NCBI GenBank assembly: GCA_029961685.1
Contig: JARWKL010000004.1
Location: forward strand, 32,059,645 to 32,123,644
DNA from: Aristolochia californica
Lineage: Eukaryota; Streptophyta; Magnoliopsida; Piperales; Aristolochiaceae
DNA length: 64,000 bases
Reading direction: 5' to 3'
The translations under genes were made by a program, and so were the position numbers. Position 1 is the first letter of the stretch, and the number at the start of each line of letters is the position of its first letter. The notes below the pieces were generated by a model, which made no database searches, had not been told where the DNA came from, and saw only the letters and a list, made by a program, of their open reading frames with translations. This document shows, one piece after another, positions 10,171 to 21,139 of the stretch.

Positions 10171-11088
10171 TCTTGGTATCAATGGACCACCTGTGGCGAT
10201 TCATTTTCCTGGGAGCATTTGCGTCTATATTTGGTGCAACAACGTCTAGTTATGGAGAAACAGCATCAGGTCATGGAGTAGGCCATGGACGAAATCAAGA
10301 CGGACATGTATGCCATGAATGACAAATTACAACGGAACATACGGCTACTGGATGAGGAAGTGGGTCGTGGTCAGACGCCGCTGGGCAGTTCCACTCTTCT
10401 AGCCGAGCACCATCGTTACCGCCTGTCCCCCAACCCCACCACTTCTACACCATCAAACCCCACCCCCACCTAGGGCTCCTCTGCGCCCGGCACAACCTTC
10501 GTCAGCCAAAATGCCAATTCGGGAGCTCAAGGAAAAGCTCCCCCAAATTTTGACAGCGGATGGCGGAGACCTCAAATCGCGCACACCAGAGGGGTTTTTC
10601 CCCACCTTGCCTCACGGGAAGCCATTACCTCTTCCTGCACAATGGACGCTTCCAATCCAAAGGATCGCATACTCAAAAAAGCTTTCCGAACTCCCAAAAT
10701 CAAAAGGCGGGGACCCAAATTTTGGGAAATCGGAAGACATTTCTACCCAAATCCCATCGATACAGGCTGATTAGGGTTCAACCTCCCAAATCCCCTTCTC
10801 AAGGCCAGCCGCACATCATCCCGCACAGCAAATGAAAGTATTGCCATTTGCCTCGGCCATGGCGAATCAATTCGACCCTCCCTCCTCTATCTCCGACAAT
10901 CTACCAGCACCGGCAGAAACAAGAGTCCACTAGAAAATAAGGAAGCGTCGTCAGAAACTTGTCCAATGGGATGTGACTTCTGACCATCACCTCCCACTCG
11001 CAATCCCCCATTTGGCAGAACTGAGGGAACCCAACTTCCAAATTGGGTGGGAGTGGCTCAGAAAAAATTTGAGGGGGTTGTTAGATTC
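10171..11088 (+). other. CAP-1 leader region
   Basis: Internal sequence between primer site and GYP-3. Short open frames show a gag-like start (10285-10473, MDEIKTDMYAMNDKLQ) and a stretch near 10555-10625 reading DGGD.KS.TP.GFFPT, which recurs in the CAP-4 leader at about 48525-48595. It is rich in proline codons. I cannot assign a function; it may be a decayed gag remnant or packaging leader shared by the group. Confidence 0.5.
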
Positions 11089-11530
11089 TTCCCGAACCAT
11101 GGATCGAGTCACCCTTCTTTCCTCTCTTCCCTCCATATTGGTTCTTAACGCTGGAAGAGGATTCTTGTTTCTTGAACGTGGAATGAGGGAAATTGAATAG
11201 AATGATTGAGCTTTGAAATTGAGCTTTGAAGGAAGCTCGACCTGGACCTCAGAGGGAGAATCTGACCTAGACCTCTGAGGAAGAATCTGACCTGTTTACT
11301 CTAATTTTCTCAATAATTCCTTCTTCCTTCCCTTGACATCCCCCTAAATAGGGTTGAGGATGGAATTACAAAAGAGACCCATAGGTCAAGTGGTTCATGC
11401 CACATTACATCTAAACCAAACCAAACCAAAGTAAACCAAACCAAACCAAATGAAATTACATTAAAAGTAAATTGACATAATTTAATTCCTATGCCTGTGG
11501 ATAACTCATGATGCTATGGAGTCCATAACA
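11089..11530 (-). repeat. GYP-3 3' LTR
   Basis: 442 bp, plus-strand TGTTAGATTC to AGTCCATAACA. The adjacent CATCACTCCCCCTCC is the polypurine tract on the minus strand. It contains several ACCAAACCAAA-type short repeats near 11405-11450. Confidence 0.85.
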
Positions 11531-11559
11531 TCACTCCCCCTCCTATAGAAAGAGGTTGT

Positions 11560-12730
11560 CCTCAAGCTCGAAGTAGAGGTAGAGGGTGTGGAACGCAGCT
11601 CCTGGCTCCCATGTTGTCTCACTAGGATCAGCATCAGCCCATTGGACTAGGATCTTCCAATCACCCTGAATGCAATGAGCCTATAATACTTGTGCTGGAG
11701 TAGAAAGGAGAAGTCTCACATGTAGTGGGGGCAGAGGTGTGTGCGGAAAGGGAGAGTCACCTTGGAAGGCCTTCAGTTGGGAGAACTGAAACATATTGTG
11801 AATCCTGGCCTTTGGCGGAAGCTGCAAGCGGTAGGCAACTGTACCAATGCAGTCCATAACCTGAAAGGGACCATAATACTTCAGAGAGAGCTTGTGGCAT
11901 TTGGAGGCTATCAGTGACTACTGCTTGTAGTGTTGGAGACGCAGTCATACATAATCTCCTGAAGAAAAGAAGACTTCCCGATTTTTCTTGTCATAATAAA
12001 ACTTCATAGTATGTTGTGCCTCCTGGAGATGAGTACGCACCTCAGTGAGCAAGGTATCTCTTTCTTCTAATGCTTGGTCCAAAGTGGCGACCTTGGAGGC
12101 ACCCAGTTCATATGATAAAAGGTTGGGCGGGTCTCTACCATATACTACCTTGAATGGGGTTGTTCCGAGTGCGCTGTGGTACGAGGTGTTGTAACAAAAT
12201 TCAGCCCAGATGAGCCACTTAACCCACCGTTTAAGTGAGTCCCCCATGAAATAACGAAGATACATCTCAATTGTCCTATTGACGACCTCTGTCTGACCAT
12301 CTATCTGTGGATGGTAAGCTGAAGAGAATGCTAACGATGTGCCCTACAGCTTGAATAGTTCTTTCCAGAATGTACTGGTAAAGATGGCGTCCCTGTCACT
12401 GGTAATGGAATTAGGCATCCCATGTAAGCGTACAATATTATCCATAAAGAGCTGAGCGACCTGAGCTGCAGTGTAAGGGTGCGCCAGAGGTATGAAGTGG
12501 CCATACTTTGAGAAATGATCAACCACGACAAAGATAACAGATTTGCCTGACGAAGAGGGAAGACCATCTATGAAGTTCATGGAAATATCAGACCAGACCT
12601 GTGACGGTAGCTAAAGTGGTTGGAGCAACCCAGGTGGACTTAATGATTCAGCATTATTCCGTTGACAAATCCGCCACATAATCGGCTATACTGCGCTTCA
12701 TGCCCCTTCAATAAAATTTCTGACTTATCC
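11560..12730 (-). pseudogene. GYP-3 integrase with chromodomain-like tail
   Basis: Broken integrase. The core at 12344-12580 shows NFIDGLPSSSGKSVIFVVVDHFSK and ITSDRDAIFTSTFW; the following piece (11945-12265) shows YNTSYHSALGTTPFKVVYGR. The tail near 11600-11660 reads ILVQWADADPSETTWEP, the chromodomain-like end. Stops and frameshifts separate the pieces, and the zinc-binding N-terminus (12600-12730) is interrupted. Confidence 0.8.
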
Positions 12731-12878
12731 GAAAATATGTTTTTTGTCAGCCCTCATGTGTATTGTCATGGAAGGAGGCTAAAATGTTGTGAATCAGTGG
12801 GGACGTGTGGTGTAGAAAGATTCTATTTTTGTAGAGGATCAGATTGTCCTGAACCTTCCAATGGGTTGCTGCTGTCCC

Positions 12879-14220
12879 CTATTGGATCTCATGATATAAA
12901 GCAATAATTTTTGGGTACTGTTGTGCCTCTTCCCGTATAGAATCCAACAAGAGAGCTCTGGGCTGACTTATGGCATGTAATTGCGGCTCCGGAATGTCCC
13001 GGCGAGATAAAGCATCAGCTCCTACATTCAAACTCCCAGGTTTATACTCTACAGTAAAGTCAAACCCCATAAGTTTACTTTACCAATGCTGCTACGGTGA
13101 GGTAATGAGGCACTGCTCAAGTAGATACTTGAGGTTGCAATGATCAATGCAAATCTGAAATGGGCGCCCCCAGAGATAAGGCCGCCAATGCTATATAGCT
13201 TTCGCTAATCCGATTTTTTCCCACTCATAAGCTGCTAACTTGTGGTGGTGTTGGCCAAGTTGGAGGCTAAAATAAGCAATCGGGTGTCCCTGTTAGTGTA
13301 ACACTGCACCAATACCGCCCCCCCAAAGCATCACATTCGACCACAAATGATTCATCAAAGTCGGGTAGCTGCAAAATTGGGGCGGATGATAAGGCCTCTT
13401 TCAACTGCTAAAAAGAATGAGCCGTTGTCTCCGACCAGGTAAAGACATTTTTCTTGAGCAGGTTGTTGCGCGGAGCTGCAATCTGGCCATAGCTACAAAT
13501 AAATTTTCTGTAATACCCAGTTAGGCCCAAAAATCCCCTTAAGGCTGTAATGGATATGGGAGGAGGCCAATCTATGACGGCATGTATCATACTCTGGTCT
13601 ACTTTCACCCCAATTGCTGAAATGACGTGGCCCAGGTATGCCACTTCTGAAGTTCCCATAGAACATTTGGACTGATTTAAAACCAAATGATGTGAGCGGA
13701 TAAAATAAAATACCTGGTGAAGGTGCTGAAGATGCTCTTCCCAACTATTGCTATAGACCAAAATATCGTCGAAAAATACCAAAATATATTTCCTCAAGAG
13801 AGAGGAAAATACCTCATTCATGAGGGCATGGAATGTGGAAGGCACATTTGAGAGACCAAATGGCATTATGAGGAACTCGAAATGCCTATGATGCGTCCAG
13901 AACGCTATTTTCTCTACATCTGATGGATGAACTCGGATTTTATGATAGCCAGATTTTAAATCGAGTTTGGTAAAAATAGTAACACCATGTAACTCATCTA
14001 GCAACTCGTCCACCACTGAGATGGGAAATTTATCTTTAATGGTATGCGCATTTAGTTGCCTATAATCCATACAAAACCTCCATGACTTATCATGCTTATG
14101 GACCAATAATACCAATGAGGAAAAAGGAGACCGACTGGGCTGAATAATACCCTGGGCTTGCATCTTTTGGCACTGCCTTTCAATCTCATCCTTCTGTAAG
14201 TGGGGTAACGATAAGGACAC
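12879..14220 (-). pseudogene. GYP-3 reverse transcriptase - RNase H
   Basis: The RT part (13408-14220, 270 codons) begins [14 protein letters not shown], has FLIMPFGLSNVPSTFHALMN and the catalytic VFFDDILVYS, and ends in the tether ALRGFLGLTGYYRKFI. RNase H lies left of 13408 in broken frames and ends with VEYKPGSLNVGADALSRRD at 12879-13070. Not functional as it stands. Confidence 0.85.
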
Positions 14221-14224
14221 ACCA

Positions 14225-14960
14225 CTACAGGTTCAATGTCCGTTTTCAAACGGATACGGTGATCACAGTGCCTAATTGGTGGAAGAGCAGTAGCTTCCTG
14301 AAAGATATCCTCATAATCTGTAAGTAATTGCGATAACTTGCAATTGGTTGTGGTCTGGACCTGAACAACCTGTAGTGCGCAGGGCACTAGTGCTTGGGTG
14401 CCATACAATGTAATCTGACGGTGGTCCTCTGTAAAGGACATGGTCAGAGCTTGAAAATCCCATAATATTGGCCCCAACAGTTGTAGCCATTTAATTCCTA
14501 GTACCAAATTGAATCCTAAAAGTGGAATCACCAGGAAATCTGCAATAAATACTTGTCCCTCAATATCAAAGTGTGTGGCTGGAGAGATGCCCACACTGGT
14601 AATTTTAGCCCCATTGGCTACAGATACAGAAAGGCCAATTTGTTGCTGGACTACTAACACAAGTTGTTCTGCCACCGGCTAACTGATGAAATTATGTGTA
14701 CTACCAGAGTCAACTAAAGCCAGAAACTGTAGATGATGTAACTGGGTTTTAACCTGCATCGTACCAGAACTGCGTAGACCAGTCATGGCATGAAGGGAAA
14801 TCTTGGGACCTTCTTGGTCTGTCTCCACAATCTCCTCCTCTGGTAGTATGTCGTCACCATCCTCCCACATACATATACTAAATAATATTTTGCATTGATG
14901 ACCATACACATATTGGTCATCACAGTTAAAACAAAGGCCCTTGGCCTTTATCTGATCCAT
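14225..14960 (-). pseudogene. GYP-3 zinc knuckle and aspartic protease
   Basis: Piece 14679-14960 holds the knuckle GLCFNCDDQYVYGHQCK, an acidic linker, and the protease active site LVDSGSTHNFIS. A TAG follows at about 14681, and the frame continues in 14052-14675 with AEQLVLVVQQQIGLSVSV and LVLGIKWLQLLGPILWDFQALTMSF. Only this stop separates knuckle/protease from the protease C-terminus. Confidence 0.8.
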
Positions 14961-14999
14961 TTCCTATCTGTTCAGTTTTATGAAGTAAGGAGTAGGTGG

Positions 15000-15952
15000 A
15001 GTCGAGTTAGAGTTGTCTTGGCGTGGGGCTACATTGTGGCTCCAGAACGTGGAGGTCCATAATAAGGGGTTGGCGCAGTGGCATTGTGCCTTCCTGGCCA
15101 AGCTGGTTTTCTGACCATTGACTCCTTTAGAACACGCTGCTTGTGCTCAATTGACCTGGCTAAAATTCATAGCGTGGTCCAAATCTGTAGGACCATGTAA
15201 TTCAACTTCCAGTCTTAGAGCTTTTGTCAAACCCACAGTAAAAATATGAACATACTGGGTGTGACTGACAAACTGATTTGCTCCGGCTAACCGTTCCTGG
15301 AAGGTCTTTTGGTACACCTCTAGTGATCCAGTTTTCTTATAATTGATTAATTCGCCTAACGGATTGCTACTAGTTGGAGGACCAAACTTCATCATGCAAG
15401 ATTGCCTAAAGGTTGCCCAATCCTGAACCAATTGGTCATTTCAGAATTGGTGGTACAATAAAAGCGCTTCATCGAGCATGTGGTAGGCGGCCAAATAAAC
15501 TTTCTCATCCATAGGTGTTTTTTTATGATAAAAGAACTGATCACACTTGGTTAACCAGATTAAGGGGTCCTTAGACCCATCATAAGTAGGAAAGTCTAGT
15601 TTTAAATACATGGGAACCGTATTTGGTCCCAGAGCGGCAGGCCCCAGATGGGGATTGTGATGACGCATTGGTGGTGGTGGGGGAGGTGGTGGGTCAAATT
15701 GATGGTGGTCGGCCGGTGGAGAGTAGGCTTCTGGTGATTGTGCTCATGTGCCACTGTCATCTTGTTGCCGGAGGAGAGCTTGGATGGCGGCATCCATGGA
15801 TTTTATGGCCTCACACAGGTCAGAGGTTGTCTGACGCACCTCTTCCAGGGATTGAGCCTGAAGGTCTGTCCTCTGCCGATTATCTTCCACTAATTGCCTC
15901 AAATCATCAAGGGAAGAGGAATCCCCAAGGGTGGACCTGTCTAATACCTAGA
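15000..15952 (-). pseudogene. GYP-3 gag
   Basis: Gag pieces at 15147-15431 (FGPPTSSNPLGELINYKKTG; HIFTVGLTKALRLEVELHGP) and 15441-15668 (LDFPTYDGSKDPLIWLTKCD), plus the N-terminal region to the primer site near 15938-15950 (minus GGTATTAGAC, one change from the usual primer complement). It matches GYP-4 gag closely but has stops and a frameshift. Confidence 0.8.
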
Positions 15953-16371
15953 TGTTAGGTCCTTCCCAAGCCATGGATCGAGTCACCCTTCTTTCCTCTC
16001 TTCTCTCAATATAGGTTCTTGAAGCTGGAAGAGAATTTTTGTTTCTTGAATGTGGAATGATGGAAATTGAATATAATGATTGAGCTTTGAAGGAAGCTCG
16101 ACCTGGACCTCAGAGGGAGAATCCAACCTAGACCTCTAAGGGAGAATCTGACCTGTTTACTCTAATTTTCTCAATACTTCCTTTTTCCTTCCCTTGATGT
16201 CCCCCTAAATAGGGTTGAGGATGGAATTACAAAAGACACCCATAGGTCAAGTGGTTCACACCACATTAAATCTAAACCAAACCAAACCAAATGAAATTAC
16301 ATTAAAAGAAAATTGACATAATTTAATTCCTATACATGTGGATAACTCATGATGCTATGGAGTCCATAACA
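15953..16371 (-). repeat. GYP-3 5' LTR
   Basis: 419 bp, plus-strand TGTTAGGTCC to GTCCATAACA. It aligns with the left LTR apart from indels around the ACCAAACC repeats and scattered substitutions. Confidence 0.85.
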
Positions 16372-16377
16372 AGGAAT

Positions 16378-16770
16378 TGGCTTCCGGCCAACAACTATCA
16401 GTCTCAATCTCCTTCTCAGAAATCCAGTGAGGCACCCTCGTCCACGCAATCACGAAGCATTGTCAAAATGGCAGCTTCGATTTGGCGTCTCTGGTTTTTT
16501 ATAGAATGGTCAAGGCAGGTTCTTAGCCAAACTCTGTTACTTATTCGTGTCTCCTTCATGGTCTTTTCAATGTTGGTCATCTTAAGGAAGCATGTGATCT
16601 GCTCATTGACATGAGAAATAGAGGTGTTTGTCCTAACGTTCAAACTTACACTAGGTTGATCTCTGGGTTGTTTAGAGTGGATTACTTTCACTTTCCTATT
16701 GGCTTGTTTAACAAGATGTTACAAGATAGTGTGGTTCCTCACCCAGTCACTTATAATGCTCGACAGTCAT
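16378..16770 (+). pseudogene. Captured PPR-protein fragment in CAP-1
   Basis: Pentatricopeptide-repeat sequence. One frame reads DLLIDMRNRGVCPNVQTYTR and LISGLFRVDYFHFPIGLFNK, two 35-residue-type repeats (N-x-x-T-Y at the expected places). An upstream frame (about 16530-16610) continues the pattern (FNVGHLKEACDL), so a frameshift lies near 16600. Family members bind organellar RNA; this is only a fragment. No splice-site-flanked gaps are visible. The exact parent gene is unknown. Confidence 0.65.
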
Positions 16771-16985
16771 GGTATGAATTACTAGTCATACCTCTTCGGT
16801 TTGAGCTTCTGTGTTCAATCATGATTCCACTTTCTCTCAAGGTTTCTCTCAATTATGTGACGAGTTTATATGCAACATTTATAGACTGGGATGATGAGAT
16901 ATATGATACGGACACCAACACGCCTTCCCATGCTGAAAATACTGCAATTTGTGAGAATTTGGGACTAGTGGAGTACATTTTGCCT
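16771..16985 (+). pseudogene. Captured P4-type ATPase (phospholipid flippase, ALA2-like) fragment
   Basis: About 70 codons in the same 319-codon frame (16611-17570) read SWYELLVIPLRFELLCSIMI, then LYATFIDWDDEIYD and HAENTAICENLGLVEYIL. This resembles the membrane segment leading into the phosphorylation site of plant aminophospholipid ATPase 2. The catalytic D-K-T-G-T motif that should follow is absent; the frame switches to another gene. Identity is by recognition and needs a search. Confidence 0.65.
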
Positions 16986-17570
16986 ATTGTTAATGCTTGT
17001 TTTGAAGTTTATAGAAAGTCAAGTAGCTTTCATTTTCTCTGTAAGCACGGTTTGGATGGAACTCACCTTAGAGCTGACGGCAATGTTGACCTATTGACTA
17101 AATTTTGCACTTCTACTGCTGGTATATGTACTTCTCTTGGAATTCATAGTGAAAGTGAGCTTGCAATGACATGTGGAGCTATTGCAAAAAGGTTAGACCA
17201 CGATAGATTTGGATTGGATGTGGAATTTGTTCAAAATATAATAGAACAACTTCCTGAGTCCCACTCTTGTTGCCAATATTATATGAGGAGGACTTATTTA
17301 GGGTCCCACAGTGATGACTTGCTCAGAAAATCTAAGAAGCAGCGCAATGAGGATTTGTTTAATGAATCGAGAGTTCCACCTCCTTGTCGACCTTTGACCA
17401 ACAAGCTTCCACCAGAGCTGGCTGGTGATGTTATTCAGGCATGGGAATTTCTATTTTGTTATTATGACGTATTAGAGCTAGAAGAGCCTATATGCTTTGA
17501 GGAACTTAAAAAAGAACTCCTTGACCCATGGTTTGATGATCCAAACTATCTTGAAAAAGTTGAAAAATAA
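16986..17570 (+). pseudogene. Captured DDT-domain nuclear protein fragment (MBD9-like?)
   Basis: The remainder of the 16611-17570 frame. The C-terminal part has PLTNKLPPELAGDVIQAWEF then LEEPICFEELKKELLDPWFD, the pattern of a DDT domain from plant chromatin proteins. The upstream part (FLCKHGLDGTHLRADGNVDL; DRFGLDVEFVQNIIEQLPES) fits the same parent. I suspect a methyl-CpG-binding-domain protein 9-type parent, but the specific assignment is tentative. Confidence 0.5.
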
Positions 17571-17687
17571 ATACAGCGAGAAAAATTCCTTTGCATGCAG
17601 AGAAGTGAGCGCCCTGGCTTGTCCACTTCTTCGTCTACTTGAGAAGCTGGAATTCCTCCCAAGGATTATCTCAGTGATTCAATTATT

Positions 17688-18330
17688 ATGATTGAAGTGG
17701 AGTCCAGCACTGACGCTGCTCATTTGAAGAAATTGGATCATGCCCCTGAAAATCTTCAACTCTTTAGGGCCGAATTGCTGGCTTATGTCTCTCTTGGTGT
17801 GGCTAATGCAGGATGTGCTGGAGTCTTCCATGTTGCAAGTCCATTCCCTCCGGGTAGTGTCCCCAATCCAGAGATTGACTTAATTGAGCCTGTTGTGACT
17901 GGTACCCTCAATGCACCTAAGACATTAACTGAGGCACCTGTGAGACAGGTTATTGTTGTTACTTCTCCCTTTGCTGTTCCTATGCCAACAACGTGGCCAA
18001 ATGATAAAATCTTGGATGAGACTTGCTGGTCAAACAAAGTATACTGCAGAACAACTAGGAACTGTTACTGCCTTGCAAAAACAGCAGCTGCAAGTGAAGC
18101 TTTGGAGTATGGACACAAACACAACATCCAGCGCATAGTTGATGTCTGAGATGTAGCTGAAGCTCTTCTCCTTCTCTATGCAAGATCAGATGCATCTGGG
18201 AGATCCATATATGGCCCACATGCAATAAGGGCACATGATTTAGTTGACAAGTTACTGAGCATGTTTTCACAATATAATTATCCTCAAAATTTTGTCAATG
18301 GTGGTGATGATATTTGTCTGAGATCTGAGA
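17688..18330 (+). pseudogene. Captured cinnamoyl-CoA reductase-like dehydrogenase fragment
   Basis: Frame 17688-18149 (153 codons) reads HLKKLDHAPENLQLFRAELL, AGCAGVFHVASPFPPGSVPN, EPVVTGTLNAPKTLTEAPVR and WSNKVYCRTTRNCYCLAKT, the extended short-chain dehydrogenase pattern of CCR/DFR-like enzymes. The active-site tyrosine region appears as NCYCLAKT. After a stop at about 18147 the same family continues (DVAEALLLLYARSDASGRSI). The N-terminal nucleotide-binding glycine motif is missing. It is spliced-looking and interrupted, so not functional. Confidence 0.75.
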
Positions 18331-18498
18331 AGTAGAAGAGTTTAGGATGCTCTCCTCTGCTAGGTTGCTCTACTTTTGTACTCCAGTGCACTGCCGCTGA
18401 TACGGCGGTTGCCACTTTACATGGACCTAGCTGTTGGCACGGGCAGGCCATTCTACATTCGAGCTTGAGGGCAAGCTCGTTCTCCAAGAGGAGAGTAA
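18331..18498 (+). other. CAP-1 3' untranslated region and polypurine tract
   Basis: Contains CATTCGAGCTTGAGGGCAAG followed by a purine tract AAGAGGAGAGTAA just before the LTR. The same arrangement closes CAP-4 (51170-51216), CAP-3 (59205-59241) and, as coding FELEDK, the gypsy elements. Confidence 0.7.
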
Positions 18499-18718
18499 TG
18501 TTATGGACTCATTAGGGGTTTATTTGTAATTTTTAATTTTCCCTAACTCCCTATATAGGGATGTGAGATGAATGAAAGAAAAAGCATTGAATCAAATAGT
18601 TGTTAGCAAGGTCGGATTCTCCCTCAGAGGTCCAGGTCGAGCCTCCTTCAAGGCTCACTCCCTTCCTCCCCACGCTGGAAGAAATCGTCCGGTGGTTGAT
18701 CCGAAATGGGACATAACA
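18499..18718 (+). repeat. CAP-1 3' LTR
   Basis: 220 bp, TGTTATGGACTCATT to GGGACATAACA. Shorter than the 5' LTR by the C31 tract and the duplicated ATTAGGGG segment; otherwise closely matching. Confidence 0.88.
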
Positions 18719-18722
18719 TATG

Positions 18723-20010
18723 AGTTCACTAACAGTGTGTTCCATGGCTTTGTATTCTACTTCTACACTCGACCGTGCTACTACATTTTGCTTTTTGTTT
18801 TTCCATGTAACCAAATTTCCTCCAACCATCGAACAAAATCCCAAAGTAGATTTTATGTCATCCGGGGATCCGGCCCTGTTGGCATTTGAGAATCCTTCGA
18901 TGTTGAAGTCACCATGGTTTTTATAGAGAAACCCCCTTCCAGGAGCTCCTTTCAGATATTGTAGTATTCTTTTAAGTGCTTGCCAATGACTAATTTGTGG
19001 CTTGTACATGTATTGACTTACCACACTTGTTGCGTATGAAATGTCCGGCCTTGTTACACACAGGTAAATCAGTCGTCCCACTAGTCTTTGATATTTCCAA
19101 ATATCTACATCTTCTCTTGTGCCTCCACATAATTTTGTATTTGCATCCATAGGAGTGTCTACTGATTTGCATCCCATCATTCTTGTTTCTTCTAGTAGAT
19201 CAAGGGCATACTTCCTTTGGGATAGCACAATCCCAAGTCTGGATTGTAATACTTCAATACCCAAAAAATATTTGAGTAATCCAAGATCTTTCATCTTGAA
19301 TTCAGCACATATTTTCTCCTTCGTTTTCTGAATGCCCTCGGAATCGTTCCCAGTTAAAATAATAACATCAACATATACAGCCAGAATCACCTTACCTTTT
19401 GGTGTACTTTCAATAAATACTGAGTGATCTGCAGAGCATCTATGAAAACCGGCCCGTATGATGGCTTGACTAAATTTCTCAATCCATGACAGAGGGGACC
19501 GCTTTAGACTATATAGAGATTTTTTAAGGCAGCATACGGACTCCCCCTCAACAACATACCCAGGTGGTTGGTGCATGTAAATTTCTTCTTTAATATCACC
19601 ATTAAGAAATGCATTTTTAACATCCAGTAGATATATCAGCCATGATGAATTGGCCGCCAGAGATAATAATATATGTACCGAGTTCATTTTTGCCACTAGA
19701 GTGAAGGTTTCTTCATAATCAATTCCATAGCACTAAGTATAACCTTTGGCAACCAGTCGAGCCTTCAGTTGTGCAATTGATCCATCTAGATTATGTTTGA
19801 TAGTATAAACCCACTTGCAACCAACGGGTTTTTTACCTGTGGGAAGAGGAACCAGTGACCATGTATGATTGTCATTAAGTGCCTTCATTTCTTCATCCAT
19901 TGCTGCCTTCCACTCTGGATGTTGTAGAGCCTCCTGATATGACTGTGGAACAGATATGAAGGAAATAGAAGAAAGAAACTGACAACATAAAGGTGAGAGA
20001 CGATGATGAG
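18723..20010 (-). pseudogene. COP-1 reverse transcriptase and RNase H N-terminal half
   Basis: Pieces 19733-20010 ([32 protein letters not shown]) and 18723-19696 (LLDVKNAFLNGDIKEEIYMH; RRLVGRLIYL-type tether; KKQNVVARSSVEVEYKAM) form copia RT plus the start of RNase H. One stop separates them near 19733. The catalytic box reads YVDVIILTG, so the second Asp of YVDD is lost and this RT would be inactive. CAP-1 insertion truncates RNase H at 18723. Confidence 0.88.
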
Positions 20011-20396
20011 TGTTATGGACCAAATAGTGAGCCGAGTCAGGCTAAGACACCATGGCTGAATCAATTACCCTGACTGAGTCAGTTAAGTAGTCATTTAGTT
20101 TATTTTCATGTTAAATGCCTTAGAAGGGCAAAATTATAATTCTCTAAACTTTGTGGTCATGACTCCTATTTAAGGGATGCCCTAGAATGAAATGAACAAG
20201 TTGAATTTCACCCAACATAGGATCAGGTTCTCCTTCGATGAACCTAGGTTGGGGACTCCCTCAAAACCGAAGGTTATGGACTCCCTCAGAGCCGGGTTAT
20301 CCCTCGTTGTTCTTCTCTACGATCCTTCTCCCTTTCATTTTCTTCCTCTTCGTTATCTTCTCCGGTGAATCTCTGTGTTGATCTAGGACCATATCA
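20011..20396 (+). repeat. CAP-2 5' LTR and primer site
   Basis: 386 bp, TGTTATGGACCAAATAG to GGACCATATCA, followed by CTGGTATTAGAGCAA (one change from the usual initiator-Met-tRNA complement). The end CTAGGACCATATCA resembles the ends of CAP-3 and GYP-2 LTRs. Confidence 0.75.
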
Positions 20397-20399
20397 TCC

Positions 20400-21095
20400 T
20401 GGTATTAGAGCAATTTCACGATGAGAGATTCTTCGTTCTGAGAAAAGTAGCAGCGACGGTTGAACAGGAAATAGCCACCGTGAAGGCAAAAAATTATCAC
20501 AAACATCATGTCACAAATGGAAGCCTTACGCACAGAGTTAAGATCAGAAATTCGGGTGGATTTGAGTGCCCTGCGAACAAAAATAATCTTTCAGGCTTAC
20601 AGTGAAAAGCTTGAGAAGGGGGCCAAAATCGACACTCTTCGGGATAAAGACTCAGAGCAAAGGGTCACCGTTGCAGAAGAAGACGTTCGACCTTGAATCT
20701 CTGCGGAGAAGCCCGATTCCAAAGTTGGTCAGCCTCACACCTCTTCGGAAAAGACCGATGTGGGTTCATAGGTTTTCATTCGACCTAATTCCTCCGAATG
20801 TGGAACTCCTGAGCCGAAACCCACCGTCATGAAAACCGAAGTCGGGGAGACTGGCAATCCCCATGCCGAGAAGCTCCATGACAAATCTCGGCCAGAGGCC
20901 TCTTCTATTCACCGACGGACAAAGCCTCCCGGTCATGAGTATCGGTGACAACGGTGAGTTTTTGAATTCCTCAGCACTGTGTGTAAAAATTGGGGATAGG
21001 CAACCCCTGTTTTTGGATACCGGTCAACAGTAGCAAATTCCTCTTCTTCTCTGTTCACCATGAGCAGCCTCATTTTCTTTCATTTCCCCAAAGTC
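20400..21095 (+). other. CAP-2 leader
   Basis: A short frame at 20508-20696 (MSQMEALRTELRSEIRVDLS, then QAYSEKLEKGAKIDTL) looks like a coiled-coil gag N-terminus. Nothing else is recognisable up to the ETG1-like segment. Confidence 0.4.
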
Positions 21096-21139
21096 TACAA
21101 ACCACTTTCATCAGGGTTCTGCCCAGAACATGTTGCGCA

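Larger units (their letters stand above)
11089..16371 (-). mobile_element. GYP-3: Ty3/gypsy retrotransposon inside CAP-1
   Basis: Minus-strand element with left (3') LTR 11089-11530 and right (5') LTR 15953-16371. The interior in minus order is gag, zinc knuckle, protease, RT, RNase H, integrase, chromodomain. CAP-1 sequence resumes at 16372. Flanking 5-mers (GGGGT and AGGAA) do not match, so the target duplication has decayed or the site was rearranged. Same family as GYP-1, GYP-4 and GYP-6; disabled by several stops. Confidence 0.9.
9878..18718 (+). mobile_element. CAP-1: gene-capturing non-autonomous LTR retrotransposon, split by GYP-3
   Basis: 5' LTR 9878-10170, primer site TCTTGGTATCAATGG, a leader to 11088, the GYP-3 insertion, then pieces of at least four host genes (16378-18330), a polypurine tract (18484-18498) and a 3' LTR (18499-18718). 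The TSD is CATGA (9873-9877) versus TATGA (18719-18723), one mismatch. It encodes no gag-pol. All captured pieces are in element orientation and seem spliced, pointing to RNA-level capture. It disrupts COP-1 RNase H. Confidence 0.9.

Noticed and set aside
11089..16371. Expected 5-bp target duplication for GYP-3
   Set aside because: Flanks GGGGT and AGGAA do not match; boundaries were kept from LTR ends only.
16416..16691. 91-codon antisense frame over the captured PPR piece
   Set aside because: The sense strand shows clear PPR repeats; the antisense frame is incidental.
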